Positions 44,240 to 53,593 are shown, numbered from the stretch's first letter. The stretch is DNA of 64,000 nt from Bacillus salacetis (GCF_003581585.1 NZ_QXIR01000011.1:1-64000), one strand, 5' to 3'. The notes: generated by a model not told the origin, from the letters alone. Program-made: numbers and translations.

Positions 44240-45550
44240 TTATTCTGCTACTTTTTCTCTTGCTTTTACCCAATCTTCATTAAGATCTTTCATGATTTCA
44301 TCATACGTTTCATCTGTATTTCCGATTGCGGCTTCAACGATACGTTTCTTGAAGTCTTCAGTCCAAAGACCGATTTCGGCTTCCTTATCGATCGCATCCA
44401 CAAGACCTTCCTGGCCTTCTTCAGCAGGAGTCAATGTTTCGAATTCAATTCCAGTTCCTTCGAATTCACTCAAAGCATCAGGAAGCAGAGCATCTTTAGC
44501 CGGGCTCAAGCCGAATGCCTGCTCAGTCGGGTAACCGGATTCGTTGATGAAGAAATCAACCCAAGCCTTAGCAGCAGCTTTATTTTCACTGTTTACATTC
44601 ACAGCAAGGTTATAATCAGCTGACAATGGGAAGAGAACCTTTTCAGCATTAGTAGGGAAAGGCATATATCCGATATCTTCAGGTGTATCAGTCAAAGCTT
44701 TAATCTGACCAATTGCCCACGACCCAAGAACCATTGTGGCAATATCACCATCAGCAAGCATTTGCTTGGATGTTTCCCAATCTGTTGTAAGTGGATCTTT
44801 CTCGATCAACCCTTTATTCGCTACATCATACATTACTTTATAAAGCTCATAATGAGGCTCGCCAGGCACAAAGTTATCATCCGTATTTGGCTGAGTGATA
44901 TTGACATAGTCAGGATCTCCAGCAACTGTTGCTAATGCAGATTCCCACTGAGTCAGTGTCCAGCCTGCAGCATAGTTTGTGTAAAGCGGAATCGCATCTG
45001 TTTTTTCTTTAACGGCTTCAAGCGCTTTCAAGAATTCATCAGGAGTAAACTGCAATTCAGAAATACCCGCTTCTTCAAAAACCGATTTGTTATAAACGAT
45101 ACCAGAATAGTTAACCGCGATCGGAATACCATACACCTTACCGCCAACCGCTCTTTCATCAATCGCCATATATTCCTCCTGCATTTCTTCCACATCACCT
45201 AGCGGCTCGAAGAAATCAGGAATATCTTCAATTGGAATGGACGTCGGGATCAAGAGCACATCACCATAATCCCCTGTATTCATACGAGGCATGATTTGAC
45301 CTTCATAGTCAGCCAGCGCCTCAAAGTTGACCTCTACATCAGGATACTCTTCCTGGAATTTTGCAGCATAATCTTTGAACACAGTATCAACAATATCTGT
45401 TCTCTGAGTGATAACTGTGATTTCCCCTTCTACTTTCCCATCATCATCACCAGAATCGGATCCCGCCTCATTCGAAGAACATCCAGCAAGGAAACCAGAG
45501 ACTACTAACAAGATAGACATGAAGAATAATATTAACTTGTTTTTCTTCAT
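44240..45550 (-). CDS. ABC solute-binding lipoprotein, mannooligosaccharide-type
   Basis: 436-aa extracellular solute-binding protein of family 1. The lipoprotein signal ends LVVSGFLAGC with acylated C24, then an acidic Gly/Asp linker and the mature domain (EGEITVITQRTDIVD onward). It is the first gene of the operon binding protein-MalF-MalG-GH113. The promoter at 45602-45630 has a near-perfect TTGACA/TAAAAT pair with an operator-like sequence between the boxes. The ligand (beta-1,4-mannooligosaccharides, perhaps gluco-manno types) is inferred from neighbours. Confidence 0.87.
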   Translation of the reverse strand: MKKNKLILFFMSILLVVSGFLAGCSSNEAGSDSGDDDGKVEGEITVITQRTDIVDTVFKDYAAKFQEEYPDVEVNFEALADYEGQIMPRMNTGDYGDVLLIPTSIPIEDIPDFFEPLGDVEEMQEEYMAIDERAVGGKVYGIPIAVNYSGIVYNKSVFEEAGISELQFTPDEFLKALEAVKEKTDAIPLYTNYAAGWTLTQWESALATVAGDPDYVNITQPNTDDNFVPGEPHYELYKVMYDVANKGLIEKDPLTTDWETSKQMLADGDIATMVLGSWAIGQIKALTDTPEDIGYMPFPTNAEKVLFPLSADYNLAVNVNSENKAAAKAWVDFFINESGYPTEQAFGLSPAKDALLPDALSEFEGTGIEFETLTPAEEGQEGLVDAIDKEAEIGLWTEDFKKRIVEAAIGNTDETYDEIMKDLNEDWVKAREKVAE

Positions 45551-45601
45551 TGTATTAACCCCTCTCTCGTTTTTGTTAAGTTACCGTTAAGGTATAAATT
45601 A

Positions 45602-45630
45602 ATTTTATGATGAAAACGGTTACTTGTCAA
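45602..45630 (-). promoter_or_regulatory. Promoter of the importer operon with embedded cre/LacI-type site
   Basis: TTGACA (45630-45625), 17-base spacer and TAAAAT (45607-45602) on the minus strand. The spacer contains TGAAAACGGTTACT (45611-45624, plus-strand reading), which fits TGWNANCGNTNWCA at 13 of 14 positions. A protein bound there would block polymerase directly. Confidence 0.75.
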
Positions 45631-45784
45631 TGACTTTTTATAATTAAGAATTTTCTGAAATCACATCTATCTCCATCCCACTTAGATACTTCTGCTTGGA
45701 ATAGTAATTTTCTCTCCTAAATAATTCTGGGTTATGGATATGTCAGCGAATATTCTTACTCTCCCTCTACAAATTTACTATACT

Positions 45785-45821
45785 TAAAAAATAACCCTTC
45801 TTTATATGAAAGTAGGGTTAT
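45785..45821 (-). terminator. Intrinsic terminator of the YesL-like gene
   Basis: On the minus strand stem ATAACCCT/AGGGTTAT with an inner CTTTC/GAAAG-like pairing is followed by TTTTTT. It lies ten bases past the stop. Confidence 0.78.
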
Positions 45822-45830
45822 CGATTAACT

Positions 45831-46442
45831 TTACAAATCTGCATCTCCTAACTTCACTTTCATTAACGCATAATAAACAACCAAGCCAAGAAGAAATGGT
45901 GCAAAAACAAAAAAGAAAGCCAAGTTGGCCAGAGCCGAATAAAATAAGGCCCCTAAACTAATCAAAAGGAATAACGAAGCGGCGAAATGCCGGATGCTTT
46001 CGACAAACGAGAAGATGATCACCTTTCCGAAAGGCAGAGATGGGGATTGCCCAAGCAAATGAACTGTATATACAAACAGGACAGATAACAGCACCGTAAA
46101 ATATAGTGCCAAAATCGTCAAGATCAAAGTAAGGCTGCCGCTGCTTTTGTTCAACAGATACAAAGATACATAGAGTACGATAAACAAAAAGCTGAAAAGG
46201 AAGGACTGCCACTTAAAACGGTTGAACCGATGATAGGCATCCTTGAATACTGCCTTCACTTTTTCTTCATCTTTCCCTTCCATAATGGCTTCCACGGTTT
46301 TGAACAGTGCACTGAAGGCAGGAATCAAGCTGTAGATGACCGCCCCCCGCAAAAGGTAGATCCAAAAGTAAAAACTAACCTTAAAGAACTTATAGATATA
46401 TTGAAAAAACACCGTAATGCCATTGGATTTCACTTTCTTCAT
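45831..46442 (-). CDS. YesL-like membrane protein (DUF624), second copy
   Basis: 203-aa membrane protein with about five hydrophobic segments and an N-terminal YKFFKVSFYFWIYLLRGAVIYSLIPAFSALF segment of the DUF624/YesL type. It lies between the LacI gene and the importer operon, bounded by terminators on both sides, so it is probably its own unit or expressed by read-through. A similar gene sits in the salvage operon beside another ABC importer without an ATPase. Confidence 0.72.
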   Translation of the reverse strand: MKKVKSNGITVFFQYIYKFFKVSFYFWIYLLRGAVIYSLIPAFSALFKTVEAIMEGKDEEKVKAVFKDAYHRFNRFKWQSFLFSFLFIVLYVSLYLLNKSSGSLTLILTILALYFTVLLSVLFVYTVHLLGQSPSLPFGKVIIFSFVESIRHFAASLFLLISLGALFYSALANLAFFFVFAPFLLGLVVYYALMKVKLGDADL

Positions 46443-46480
46443 TCCTTTCTGGCCTTGTTAAAAAATCATGCTGTCTTCAG

Positions 46481-46511
46481 AAAAAAAACAAGGCTATTTC
46501 ACCTTGTTTTT
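46481..46511 (-). terminator. Terminator overlapping the end of the LacI gene
   Basis: On the minus strand AACAAGG/CCTTGTT with an 8-nt loop is followed by eight T. The LacI stop codon lies inside the loop. Confidence 0.8.
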
Positions 46512-47513
46512 TGGAGGTTTGACTGATTCCCTGTATACGATGTTGCTTTTAACAAGCACGCGCCCGAACGACTTTTCACTGTTTTTTACTTTTTCAATAA
46601 CGAATTTCACTGCATTCTGTGCCATTTCTTCCACATCCACTTCCACCGTCGTCAGCGTTGGATCTGTGATTGTCGCGTAAATGTCATTGTCAAAACCAAC
46701 AACAGAACAATCCTCCGGCACATTAATTCCCCGGCTCTTGAGCTTCAGCACCAGGTTATGGGCGACCTGATCGCAATTGCAGACAAAGGCAGTCGGCAGC
46801 TGGTCTGGAAGGTCGATATCAATATAGGTCCCCTTTTCATCCCGGTCATTGAGGATATGCTCCTGCTTGAGTATAATCCGGTGTTCCAGCAAGGATTTAT
46901 AGTACCCGAGGAAACGGTCCTGGATACTGCTTGTGGAATGCAGATTCCCAACATACGCAATATCCCGGTGTCCCGTCTGGATCAGGTAATTGGTGATTTC
47001 ATAAGAACCGTAGAAATTATCCGTGATGACAGAATCGATATCCGCATGCTCATCATAGAAATCCAGAAAAACTTTTGGAAACTCGATGCCCTGGATCTTT
47101 TCAATATACTCCTTGCTTGTCTGTCCGAGAACAATGAAGCCATCCACTTTTCTCTCGTAATAAATACGCGGCAGTACAAGGTTTCGTTCATCTTCACTGC
47201 TAAGAATATGAAGGATTCCGTAATAGCCCTGCTTTTCCAATATTCTTGTGATACTTTGATAGACATTCAGATAGAAGGACTGATTGATGCCTGTGAATCG
47301 TTCCGGAATCACCACTCCTATATTATAGGATAATCCCTCTTTCATAGACTTTGCTGCGGCATTGTAACGGTAGCCCAATTCCTCAGCAAGATTCTTGATT
47401 TTCAGCTTCAGTTCTTCGCTGACACCCTCTTTATCGTTCAACGCTTTTGAAACAGTCACACTGCTTACGCCGAGTTGATCGGCAATATCTCTCATTGTTA
47501 CATTATTCTTCAT
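46494..47513 (-). CDS. LacI-family transcriptional regulator of the mannan island
   Basis: 339-aa LacI/GalR regulator. The N-terminal helix-turn-helix is VTMRDIADQLGVSSVTVSKALNDKEGVS, with the hinge near residue 50-60 (YRYNAAAKSMKEG), and a periplasmic-binding-like effector domain follows (about 62-335; NIGVVIPERF, PTAFVCNCDQVA, SVVGFDNDIYA). It probably represses importer and catabolic operons in the absence of mannooligosaccharides. The ATG at 47513 has GGAGG eight bases upstream; the frame opens to 47564 without a site. An AAAACGTTTGCA-like sequence upstream may be its own operator. Confidence 0.87.
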   Translation of the reverse strand: MKNNVTMRDIADQLGVSSVTVSKALNDKEGVSEELKLKIKNLAEELGYRYNAAAKSMKEGLSYNIGVVIPERFTGINQSFYLNVYQSITRILEKQGYYGILHILSSEDERNLVLPRIYYERKVDGFIVLGQTSKEYIEKIQGIEFPKVFLDFYDEHADIDSVITDNFYGSYEITNYLIQTGHRDIAYVGNLHSTSSIQDRFLGYYKSLLEHRIILKQEHILNDRDEKGTYIDIDLPDQLPTAFVCNCDQVAHNLVLKLKSRGINVPEDCSVVGFDNDIYATITDPTLTTVEVDVEEMAQNAVKFVIEKVKNSEKSFGRVLVKSNIVYRESVKPPKNKVK

Positions 47514-47655
47514 CTTCAATTCCTCCGAGCGACCCTCTATATATACTTTCATTAAGTAATGCAAACGTTTTTATTTACCTTATCAAGTATACATGTTAAT
47601 TGCCGTCATTTCTATGTTGTTTTCATCAGCCCGCTGTTTCAAAAACTGGTAAATA

Positions 47656-48837
47656 TTATTTGTTTTCCGATAAAAGAGTCTCGTTCCTTAAAATCAAATC
47701 TTTTCGCTGCTGAGCACATTCCAGTGAACGATATGGATCTTCAGGCGTATTGAATGTGTAATCCACCAGACGGTCCACTGTCATCAATGCCACATGCACC
47801 CTTGTATCACTTGAAGCGTAATAAATGAAGACATCATTGTTTTCATTCACAACCGCACCATTACAGAAGATGACGTTCGAAACATCCCCCACTCTCTCTT
47901 CATCATAAGGAGCGATAAAGTGTCCGCCAGGCTTGGCGATCACTTTCGCCGGGTCTTCCAGGCTTGTGGCAAATGTGTAGAGAACATAACGAAGACCAGC
48001 TGCTGTATTTCTTACACCATGAGCAATGTGGATCCAGCCTTTTTCCGTCTTGATCGGTGCTGGTCCCTGGCCATTCTTCACTTCATAAACCGTATGGTAC
48101 TTCTTCTCATCAAGGATTTCCTCATGAGTGATGACAGGGTTAAGGATATCGCTGCATAAACCAAACGCGATTCCGCCGCCTTTTCCTGTAGAGATGAAAC
48201 CATCCTGAGGGCGTGTATAGAAAGCATATTTTCCTTCAACAAACTCCGGATGAAGCACGACATTGCGCTGCTGCGGTGACGGCGTCTCGATATTCGGAAG
48301 CCTTTCCCAGCTTTTCAAATCACGTGTACGAACAAGTCCTGCTTGAGCAACGGCACTTGACGTATCGAATTCCAGTGCTTCAGGGTCCTTGCTTTCCGAG
48401 CAGTAGATCCCATAGATCCAGCCGTCCTCGTGCTGCACAAGGCGCATATCATACATATTTGTTTCTTCTTTATCGATATCTTCCCATGTAAGCGGAGTAT
48501 CTACGAAGCGAAAGTTATCCATTCCGTTGTCACTCACAGCCAGAGCGAAGATCGATTTACGGTCAAGTCCTTCCGTCCGGACAACAAGATAATATTTTCC
48601 TTCAAAATAAAGTGCCCCTGGATTGAATGCCGCATTGATCCCCAATCTTTCCTGGAAAAACGGATTGGTTTCTTTATTCAAGTCGAAGCGCCAGTGCAGC
48701 GGAACATGGTGGCGGGTTACAACCGGGTTTTCAAAGCGGTCATATATGCCATTGTAAAAGTCCGTTTTCTTCTCGTTCTTCCTGCTTAAAAATGCCTCTT
48801 GCTTCTCTAACAGTTCATAATACTTTTCATGTATCAT
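47656..48837 (-). CDS. GH130 phosphorylase, probably mannosylglucose phosphorylase
   Basis: 393-aa GH130 protein with the five-bladed propeller signatures [42 protein letters not shown] and [15 protein letters not shown]; the Asp of the last is the likely catalytic acid. Length and motifs fit GH130_1, the 4-O-beta-D-mannosyl-D-glucose phosphorylases, which give mannose-1-phosphate and glucose. The preceding gene, an AGE epimerase that would turn mannobiose into mannosylglucose, overlaps its start as TGATG and strongly supports this. A mannooligosaccharide phosphorylase (GH130_2) is the alternative. Confidence 0.87.
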   Translation of the reverse strand: MIHEKYYELLEKQEAFLSRKNEKKTDFYNGIYDRFENPVVTRHHVPLHWRFDLNKETNPFFQERLGINAAFNPGALYFEGKYYLVVRTEGLDRKSIFALAVSDNGMDNFRFVDTPLTWEDIDKEETNMYDMRLVQHEDGWIYGIYCSESKDPEALEFDTSSAVAQAGLVRTRDLKSWERLPNIETPSPQQRNVVLHPEFVEGKYAFYTRPQDGFISTGKGGGIAFGLCSDILNPVITHEEILDEKKYHTVYEVKNGQGPAPIKTEKGWIHIAHGVRNTAAGLRYVLYTFATSLEDPAKVIAKPGGHFIAPYDEERVGDVSNVIFCNGAVVNENNDVFIYYASSDTRVHVALMTVDRLVDYTFNTPEDPYRSLECAQQRKDLILRNETLLSENK

Positions 48838-50009
48838 CAGTCATCCAACCTTTCCATCATTTCTAGACAAAATCTGGTGTTATGATAAGGAGTCTTCCAC
48901 GGCTCTGCCACCGATCTCTCTGTAGGGGTTCCGTCCGCTTCCACAGACCAATACCACTCGCCGCCTTCACGCGGATCGACGATATTGCCGCTGATATAGG
49001 CCCATAACCCTTCCACAATCCCCTTGAACTTTTCATCATTCGTTCTCTGATAGGCATTCTGAAAACCGACTGCAGCTTCTGCCTGTACCCACCAGATTTT
49101 CGTCAGGTCACGTTCATCCCTGACCTCTTCATTCGCAAGCGATCCATCTTCAAGAACCGCGGTTGAAGCAATATTATAGGCTATATCGATCACCATTTGA
49201 TTGTAGCGCTCTTCCTCAAGCCCCAATGCCTTGATGGCATCATCCAGGAGCCAGCTCGCTTCAATGTCATGGCCAAAGGATTGGATATCCAAGATCGAAT
49301 TCCAGTTCCGATCAAAGAAAACACCTAGGAACTTCGTTTCTTTGTAATAAATCTTCTCATAAAATATATCCAGCAAATTTTGCAGGCGTTCTCTCATCCG
49401 CTCAGTCGGAGACGCGTTGAAAAGGTTTGTATAAGCCTCCAGAACATGAAGATGAGTGTTTGTCGTGATCTCAGCAAGGATGCCGTTCTCGCTTAGCTTT
49501 TCATTCGGAAGTTCATTCCACTGGCGGTCGAGCTCTTCCTTATAGGCATTGTTATCGGCACCGAATCCCTTTTCTTCTATCAGGTCAAACAGTTTGTTGG
49601 CGTATTTCAGCGCTTCCTCATTGCCTGTCGCCCGGTAGTACTCACTCAGGGCGTAGATTCCGAATGATTGAGTATAGACATGCTTTTGGTCCTCGAGGGG
49701 ACACCCTTTATAATCAAGCAGCCAGTATAAACCTCCAAATTCTTCATCATAAAGATGATTCTTTAAAAACGAATAGGCATGGTTGGCGCAATCCAGGTAC
49801 TCTTCACTGCCGGTGTGGCGGTAAGCCGCTGAAAATGACCAAAGGAATCTGGAGGCTGCAATGCCGCCTTTATCTCCTTCATGATTGACGGACAAATCGT
49901 AACGCACTTCTCCGAAAAAACCTCCAATTTGTTCATCTTTTAAGTTCATCCAAAATGGGAGGATATGATTGATTAACTCTTGCTTGATACTCTCTCTTAA
50001 GCAGTTCAT
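48837..50009 (-). CDS. AGE-family epimerase (mannobiose/cellobiose 2-epimerase)
   Basis: 390-aa (alpha/alpha)6-barrel protein. Conserved His residues lie in [22 protein letters not shown] and [25 protein letters not shown] and [13 protein letters not shown] are typical of cellobiose 2-epimerases. It would convert beta-1,4-mannobiose to mannosyl-glucose for the phosphorylase encoded next. It leads the epimerase-GH130 pair from a TTGACA/TAACAT promoter with the TTTATCGATAACTT element at the start point and a cre-like site just upstream. Confidence 0.9.
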   Translation of the reverse strand: MNCLRESIKQELINHILPFWMNLKDEQIGGFFGEVRYDLSVNHEGDKGGIAASRFLWSFSAAYRHTGSEEYLDCANHAYSFLKNHLYDEEFGGLYWLLDYKGCPLEDQKHVYTQSFGIYALSEYYRATGNEEALKYANKLFDLIEEKGFGADNNAYKEELDRQWNELPNEKLSENGILAEITTNTHLHVLEAYTNLFNASPTERMRERLQNLLDIFYEKIYYKETKFLGVFFDRNWNSILDIQSFGHDIEASWLLDDAIKALGLEEERYNQMVIDIAYNIASTAVLEDGSLANEEVRDERDLTKIWWVQAEAAVGFQNAYQRTNDEKFKGIVEGLWAYISGNIVDPREGGEWYWSVEADGTPTERSVAEPWKTPYHNTRFCLEMMERLDD

Positions 50010-50033
50010 AACGATTAACCCCCAGATATTTAG

Positions 50034-50047
50034 TTTATCGATAACTT
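50034..50047. promoter_or_regulatory. TTTATCGATAACTT element, copy 2 (epimerase promoter)
   Basis: Same 14-mer as at 32049 and 52480. The TTATCGATAA palindrome (50035-50044) lies 10 bases downstream of the -10 box, nearly the same place as at the GH1 promoter. Confidence 0.7.
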
Positions 50048-50054
50048 AATATTT

Positions 50055-50083
50055 ATGTTACTTTCCTATGGAGGTTTTGTCAA
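50055..50083 (-). promoter_or_regulatory. Promoter of the epimerase-GH130 operon
   Basis: TTGACA (50083-50078), 17-base spacer, TAACAT (50060-50055), minus strand. Confidence 0.7.
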
Positions 50084-50089
50084 TGATAA

Positions 50090-50103
50090 TTAAAGCGATT
50101 TCA
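50090..50103 (-). promoter_or_regulatory. cre-like site upstream of the epimerase promoter
   Basis: TGAAATCGCTTTAA fits TGWNANCGNTNWCA at 13 of 14 positions and ends just upstream of the -35 box. Confidence 0.45.
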
Positions 50104-50122
50104 TATAGTTGGGGCGTAATGC

Positions 50123-50170
50123 CTTTAAAAGAAACGGGAACTGTGGTTGTGGGTCCCGTTTCTTTTAAAG
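50123..50170. terminator. Long hairpin, possible terminator or repeat
   Basis: Perfect 17-bp stem CTTTAAAAGAAACGGGA/TCCCGTTTCTTTTAAAG with a 14-nt loop. T-rich arms allow termination on either strand. It immediately precedes the GTGGATT...AATCAAC repeat. Confidence 0.6.
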
Positions 50171-50174
50171 AGTA

Positions 50175-50445
50175 GTGGATTTCCGCTCCAGGCGCACGAA
50201 TCTGCGGGGCGGGCATTGAAGAAAAAGTGGAAGCGGCCGTTCAGCGACGTACAGATTGGAGGGCCCTCGCATGAGATATAGGAAACACAACGAACATAGT
50301 GAGTTGATGTTGACTTATCGTAAGGAGAGAGACCGAAATCTGCTAGTCGCTAAGTCCGTTCCGGTGGGTACGGACCCTCGGCCGATGGATCTGGACGAGT
50401 CCCGCTAGTCCCGCAGGAACTCGTACACCTTTCGCACCAATCAAC
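50175..50445. repeat. Dispersed Bacillaceae-type repeat, long copy
   Basis: About 270 bases bounded by GTGGATTTCCGCTCCAGG and ...CACCAATCAAC. Internal blocks TGCGGGGCGG and CCCGCTAGTCCCGCAGGA are shared with the copy at 62503-62627. The middle holds extra GC-rich sequence not in the short copy. No coding capacity is seen. Confidence 0.7.
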
Positions 50446-50605
50446 GCTTTTGAAAATACATTGTAGAGCTTATTTATAAAGATCCTGTAATCGTTTCATT
50501 GTCATTTTTATCGTTTAAATACTCTAAAATTGAAAAGGATTTACACTACAATCAGGTTCTAAAGTTTTATAGGCAAACTAAACCCTTAAAGTACAAACAT
50601 AAATC
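50446..50605. other. AT-rich spacer downstream of the ABC exporter gene
   Basis: No gene, hairpin or other signal recognised; the exporter gene has no obvious terminator here. Confidence 0.4.
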
Positions 50606-52396
50606 TTAATTCTGCATCTGCTTCAGTTTATGGAAGTGCCCTTGTTTTTCCATGAGCTCTTCATAGGTGCCTACTTCGACACATTTTCCGGCTTTCATAA
50701 CGACGATACGGTCAGCGTCGCGAATGGTGGAAAGTCTGTGGGCGACAATGAATGTAGTACGTCCCCTGATGAGTTCCTGTATGGCTTGCTGAACCCTGTA
50801 CTCTGATTCATTATCAAGAGCAGAGGTTGCTTCATCGAGAAGGATCACTTCTGGGTTTCGGATGAGCGCCCTTGCGATTGCAATCCTCTGGCGCTGCCCT
50901 CCGGAAAGCTTCCCTCCATGCTCTCCGATGCGGGTATCTAAACCTTCAGGCATCTCGCTGATGACGTCTTGGAGGTTCGCCATTTTTACAACCCTTTGAA
51001 TTTCTTCTTCCGAAACATTTTCCACCCCATACGCAATATTCTCCCTAATGGTGCCGGAAAATAAGACGGTATTCTGTGGGACGACAGCAAGCTTCTGCCT
51101 GTATTTCTTCATGTCCAACTCTTCGAATGGCGTACCGTCAAGCACGATCCTGCCTTCAGTCGGCCGGTAAAAACCAATCACCATGCTCAGGACAGTTGAT
51201 TTTCCCGCCCCCGATTCTCCGACAAAGGCGATGCTCTCACCAGGTTTAACGCTGAGGTTGAAATTATTTAATACGTGCTTACTCGTCCCTTTATAACTGA
51301 AGTGGACATTTTCAAAACTGTATTCCCCATTTAACCAGGATAGGTGCTTTTTTCCTTGGTATTCGGCATCCTCATCTGAAAACAGTACTTCTGATACAGA
51401 GATGACTGATTCATATCCTTTTGCCAACTGGGGAAAAACATTAATGATTTGATTGACACTCATAAGGATTGATGTAAAGTATGCCTGGTACATAGCGATG
51501 TCCCCTACCATAATTTCTCCATTATAAGCAAGAAGTGCAGTGAAGATGAGACAGAACATCTGAAACGATTGGAAAACGACCCAACCGGATGCACCAAATA
51601 ATGCTTCTGCCATATCAAGCCGATACCCTTTTCCCTTTAACTGCTTTAAAGTATGGTCGGTTTTCTTGATCTCCAGGTCTTCCAAGCCATGCGCCCTAGT
51701 AACGGGGATCATCGTGACGGTTTCTGCCACCTGCCCCGACATGGTTTCAATCTCTGTACGAAAATCCCTATTTTTTGTCTGCAGACTTTTCTTGAAACCA
51801 AACACCAGCAGCAATGCAACCGGAATCACAAGGATAAAGAATAGCGCTACCCATCCATTCTTATAAGCTGTCACTCCAATGGCCACTGCCACATTCGTCA
51901 ATGCCGCGGAAAAAGTGAACATAAATTGTTTTGAAAGAGTCTCGATGTTCTCTACATCTCTCAAAACTTTTGACTGAAGCCTTCCCGACCGGAGATCACT
52001 GTGATAAGAAATGGAGAGATGCTGCAGCCTGCGCACCATCGTACTCCTCAGGGCAGCTTCCACATGTCTGGATGCCTTGCTTAAAAAGCTGACATGCGCT
52101 ACCTGCGATAAGATATTCTGGCCAATGACCACCAGCACTACCGCAAGATTGATCCAGAGCTCAGACGTATTATGCTGTTCAGGTTCACTGGCAATATTGA
52201 TCATGTTGGCTGTCACAATCGGGATCACCCAGACAGGTGAATGCTTAATGATGAAAAAGAAAAAAGATAATACGATATTTTTAAAATGGCCTTTGTACAT
52301 CAAATATAAGGTGTGAAAAACCTTTTCCTTTTTCCCGCGATTATTCTTGAACATGGATTCATAATCGAAAGACGGCTCACCTTGCTTGTTTTTCAT
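50606..52396 (-). CDS. ABC exporter, fused membrane and ATPase domains
   Basis: 596-aa half-transporter: six membrane segments (about 40-330), then an ATPase domain with Walker A GESGAGKST, Q-loop VVPQNTVLFSG, signature LSGGQRQR, Walker B VILLDEATSALD and the switch His in VAHRLST. Such proteins dimerise and export lipids, peptides or drugs. Its position between the epimerase gene and manA, with the TTTATCGATAACTT element upstream, suggests co-regulation with the mannan island, but the substrate is unknown. It could also import or export oligosaccharide-like compounds, though the architecture is that of exporters. Confidence 0.88.
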   Translation of the reverse strand: MKNKQGEPSFDYESMFKNNRGKKEKVFHTLYLMYKGHFKNIVLSFFFFIIKHSPVWVIPIVTANMINIASEPEQHNTSELWINLAVVLVVIGQNILSQVAHVSFLSKASRHVEAALRSTMVRRLQHLSISYHSDLRSGRLQSKVLRDVENIETLSKQFMFTFSAALTNVAVAIGVTAYKNGWVALFFILVIPVALLLVFGFKKSLQTKNRDFRTEIETMSGQVAETVTMIPVTRAHGLEDLEIKKTDHTLKQLKGKGYRLDMAEALFGASGWVVFQSFQMFCLIFTALLAYNGEIMVGDIAMYQAYFTSILMSVNQIINVFPQLAKGYESVISVSEVLFSDEDAEYQGKKHLSWLNGEYSFENVHFSYKGTSKHVLNNFNLSVKPGESIAFVGESGAGKSTVLSMVIGFYRPTEGRIVLDGTPFEELDMKKYRQKLAVVPQNTVLFSGTIRENIAYGVENVSEEEIQRVVKMANLQDVISEMPEGLDTRIGEHGGKLSGGQRQRIAIARALIRNPEVILLDEATSALDNESEYRVQQAIQELIRGRTTFIVAHRLSTIRDADRIVVMKAGKCVEVGTYEELMEKQGHFHKLKQMQN

Positions 52397-52479
52397 GAGG
52401 CTTCCCCCTTCATATCTTTTCTTTAAGATATTATAGCGGATGAAAGGGTGAATGAATATATATTTTACTTAACATTTTA

Positions 52480-52493
52480 TTTATCGATAACTT
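52480..52493. promoter_or_regulatory. TTTATCGATAACTT element, copy 3 (exporter/manA intergenic)
   Basis: Third identical 14-mer, in the same orientation relative to the minus-strand gene as the other two. No convincing -35/-10 pair surrounds it, so either the exporter or the divergent manA could be the target. Confidence 0.6.
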
Positions 52494-52583
52494 ATAAAAG
52501 GTGTTTTTCCCTCTTTATTCTTTCTTCTACGGCAAGTATGGTACTATTATTTATAGAATAAAGAAAAACTGGAGGAAACATCA

Positions 52584-53540
52584 ATGTACAATGAACCAAT
52601 CTTTCTACAGCCTGTATTCCAGGAAAGAATCTGGGGGGGGCAAAAGCTGAATACTGAATTCAATTATGAAATCCCCTATAAAAAAACAGGAGAAGCATGG
52701 GTCATCTCAGCTCATCCGAACGGACCAAGCCTGATTAAAAATGGACCTTTAGAGGGAAAAACGCTTGCAGATGCCTGGAACAGCCATGGCAGTCTTTTCA
52801 ATAAAAAAGCGGATAACAATGAAGAATATCCACTGCTGGTTAAAATCCTTGATGCACATGATGATTTATCTGTTCAGGTTCATCCCAATGATCAGTTCGC
52901 CCAAGAGGTGGAAGGACAGCCTTACGGTAAAACGGAGTGCTGGTACGTGCTTAGTGCAGAACCGGGCGCTGAACTTGTCCTTGGCCATCACGCCCGGACA
53001 CGTGAAGAATTGGAAAAGATGATCGATAACGGAGAATGGGATGACCTGCTAAAGAAGGAAAAAGTCCAAGCTGGTGATTTCGTCTATGTCCCGAGCGGCA
53101 CGATACATGCAATCGGAAAGGGAATCGTCATCCTTGAAACCCAGCAAAGCTCTGACATCACCTACCGTGTCTATGATTACGATCGCACCGATGCTCATGG
53201 CAGCACGCGCGAACTGCATTTGGAACGCTCCAAAGAAGTAACAACGGTTCCTCATCAGCCGGCAGACACCAACCAGGAGACAGAGGTTACTGGTGACCTT
53301 ACCTCCAAAAAATTAGTAGAAGAAAAATACTTCACCGTTTATCATTGGACACTTAGCGGAAAAGCTGAACAAAAACTCTCCAGCGACTTCCTGCAAGTCA
53401 GTGTCATTGATGGAAATGCCGATATCACGGTCGGTGAAAAGACTTATTCCATTGAAAAGGGAAGTCATTTCATCCTGCCGCAAGGTGTGGAAGACTATGA
53501 ACTTTCTGGGAATGCTCAGTTTATCGTTTCTCACACTTGA
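52584..53540 (+). CDS. manA: Mannose-6-phosphate isomerase, class I
   Basis: 318-aa cupin metalloenzyme of the short Bacillus type. Zinc ligands are likely H100 (VQVHPND), E118 (GKTECWYV) and H175 (SGTIHAIGKG). It interconverts mannose-6-phosphate and fructose-6-phosphate and so connects mannose released from mannan or mannosylglycerate to glycolysis. The ribosome-binding site is TGGAGG before the ATG. The gene is divergent from the ABC exporter and ends at a complex palindrome-terminator region. It sits between the mannan and mannosylglycerate islands and could serve both. Confidence 0.93.
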   Translation: MYNEPIFLQPVFQERIWGGQKLNTEFNYEIPYKKTGEAWVISAHPNGPSLIKNGPLEGKTLADAWNSHGSLFNKKADNNEEYPLLVKILDAHDDLSVQVHPNDQFAQEVEGQPYGKTECWYVLSAEPGAELVLGHHARTREELEKMIDNGEWDDLLKKEKVQAGDFVYVPSGTIHAIGKGIVILETQQSSDITYRVYDYDRTDAHGSTRELHLERSKEVTTVPHQPADTNQETEVTGDLTSKKLVEEKYFTVYHWTLSGKAEQKLSSDFLQVSVIDGNADITVGEKTYSIEKGSHFILPQGVEDYELSGNAQFIVSHT

Positions 53541-53560
53541 TGCCTGGTAAAGGAAAAAGA

Positions 53561-53593
53561 CGAAACAGGGGGACGGTCCTTTCGGTGCAAGCA
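53561..53593. repeat. Palindromic repeat, GGGGACGGT family, copy 2 left arm
   Basis: GAAACAGGGGGACGGTCC followed by a CGGTGCA-type centre matches the left half of the copy at 54732. Its partner arm is displaced to 53683-53710 by an inserted terminator hairpin. Confidence 0.7.

Noticed and set aside
45814-45830. Fourth TTATCGATAA operator (TTATCGATTAAC)
   Set aside because: It differs within the palindrome and lies in the terminator region behind a gene, not at a promoter.
46758-47333. 191-codon plus-strand open frame opposite the LacI gene
   Set aside because: Antisense shadow of a well-supported regulator gene; no start signal.
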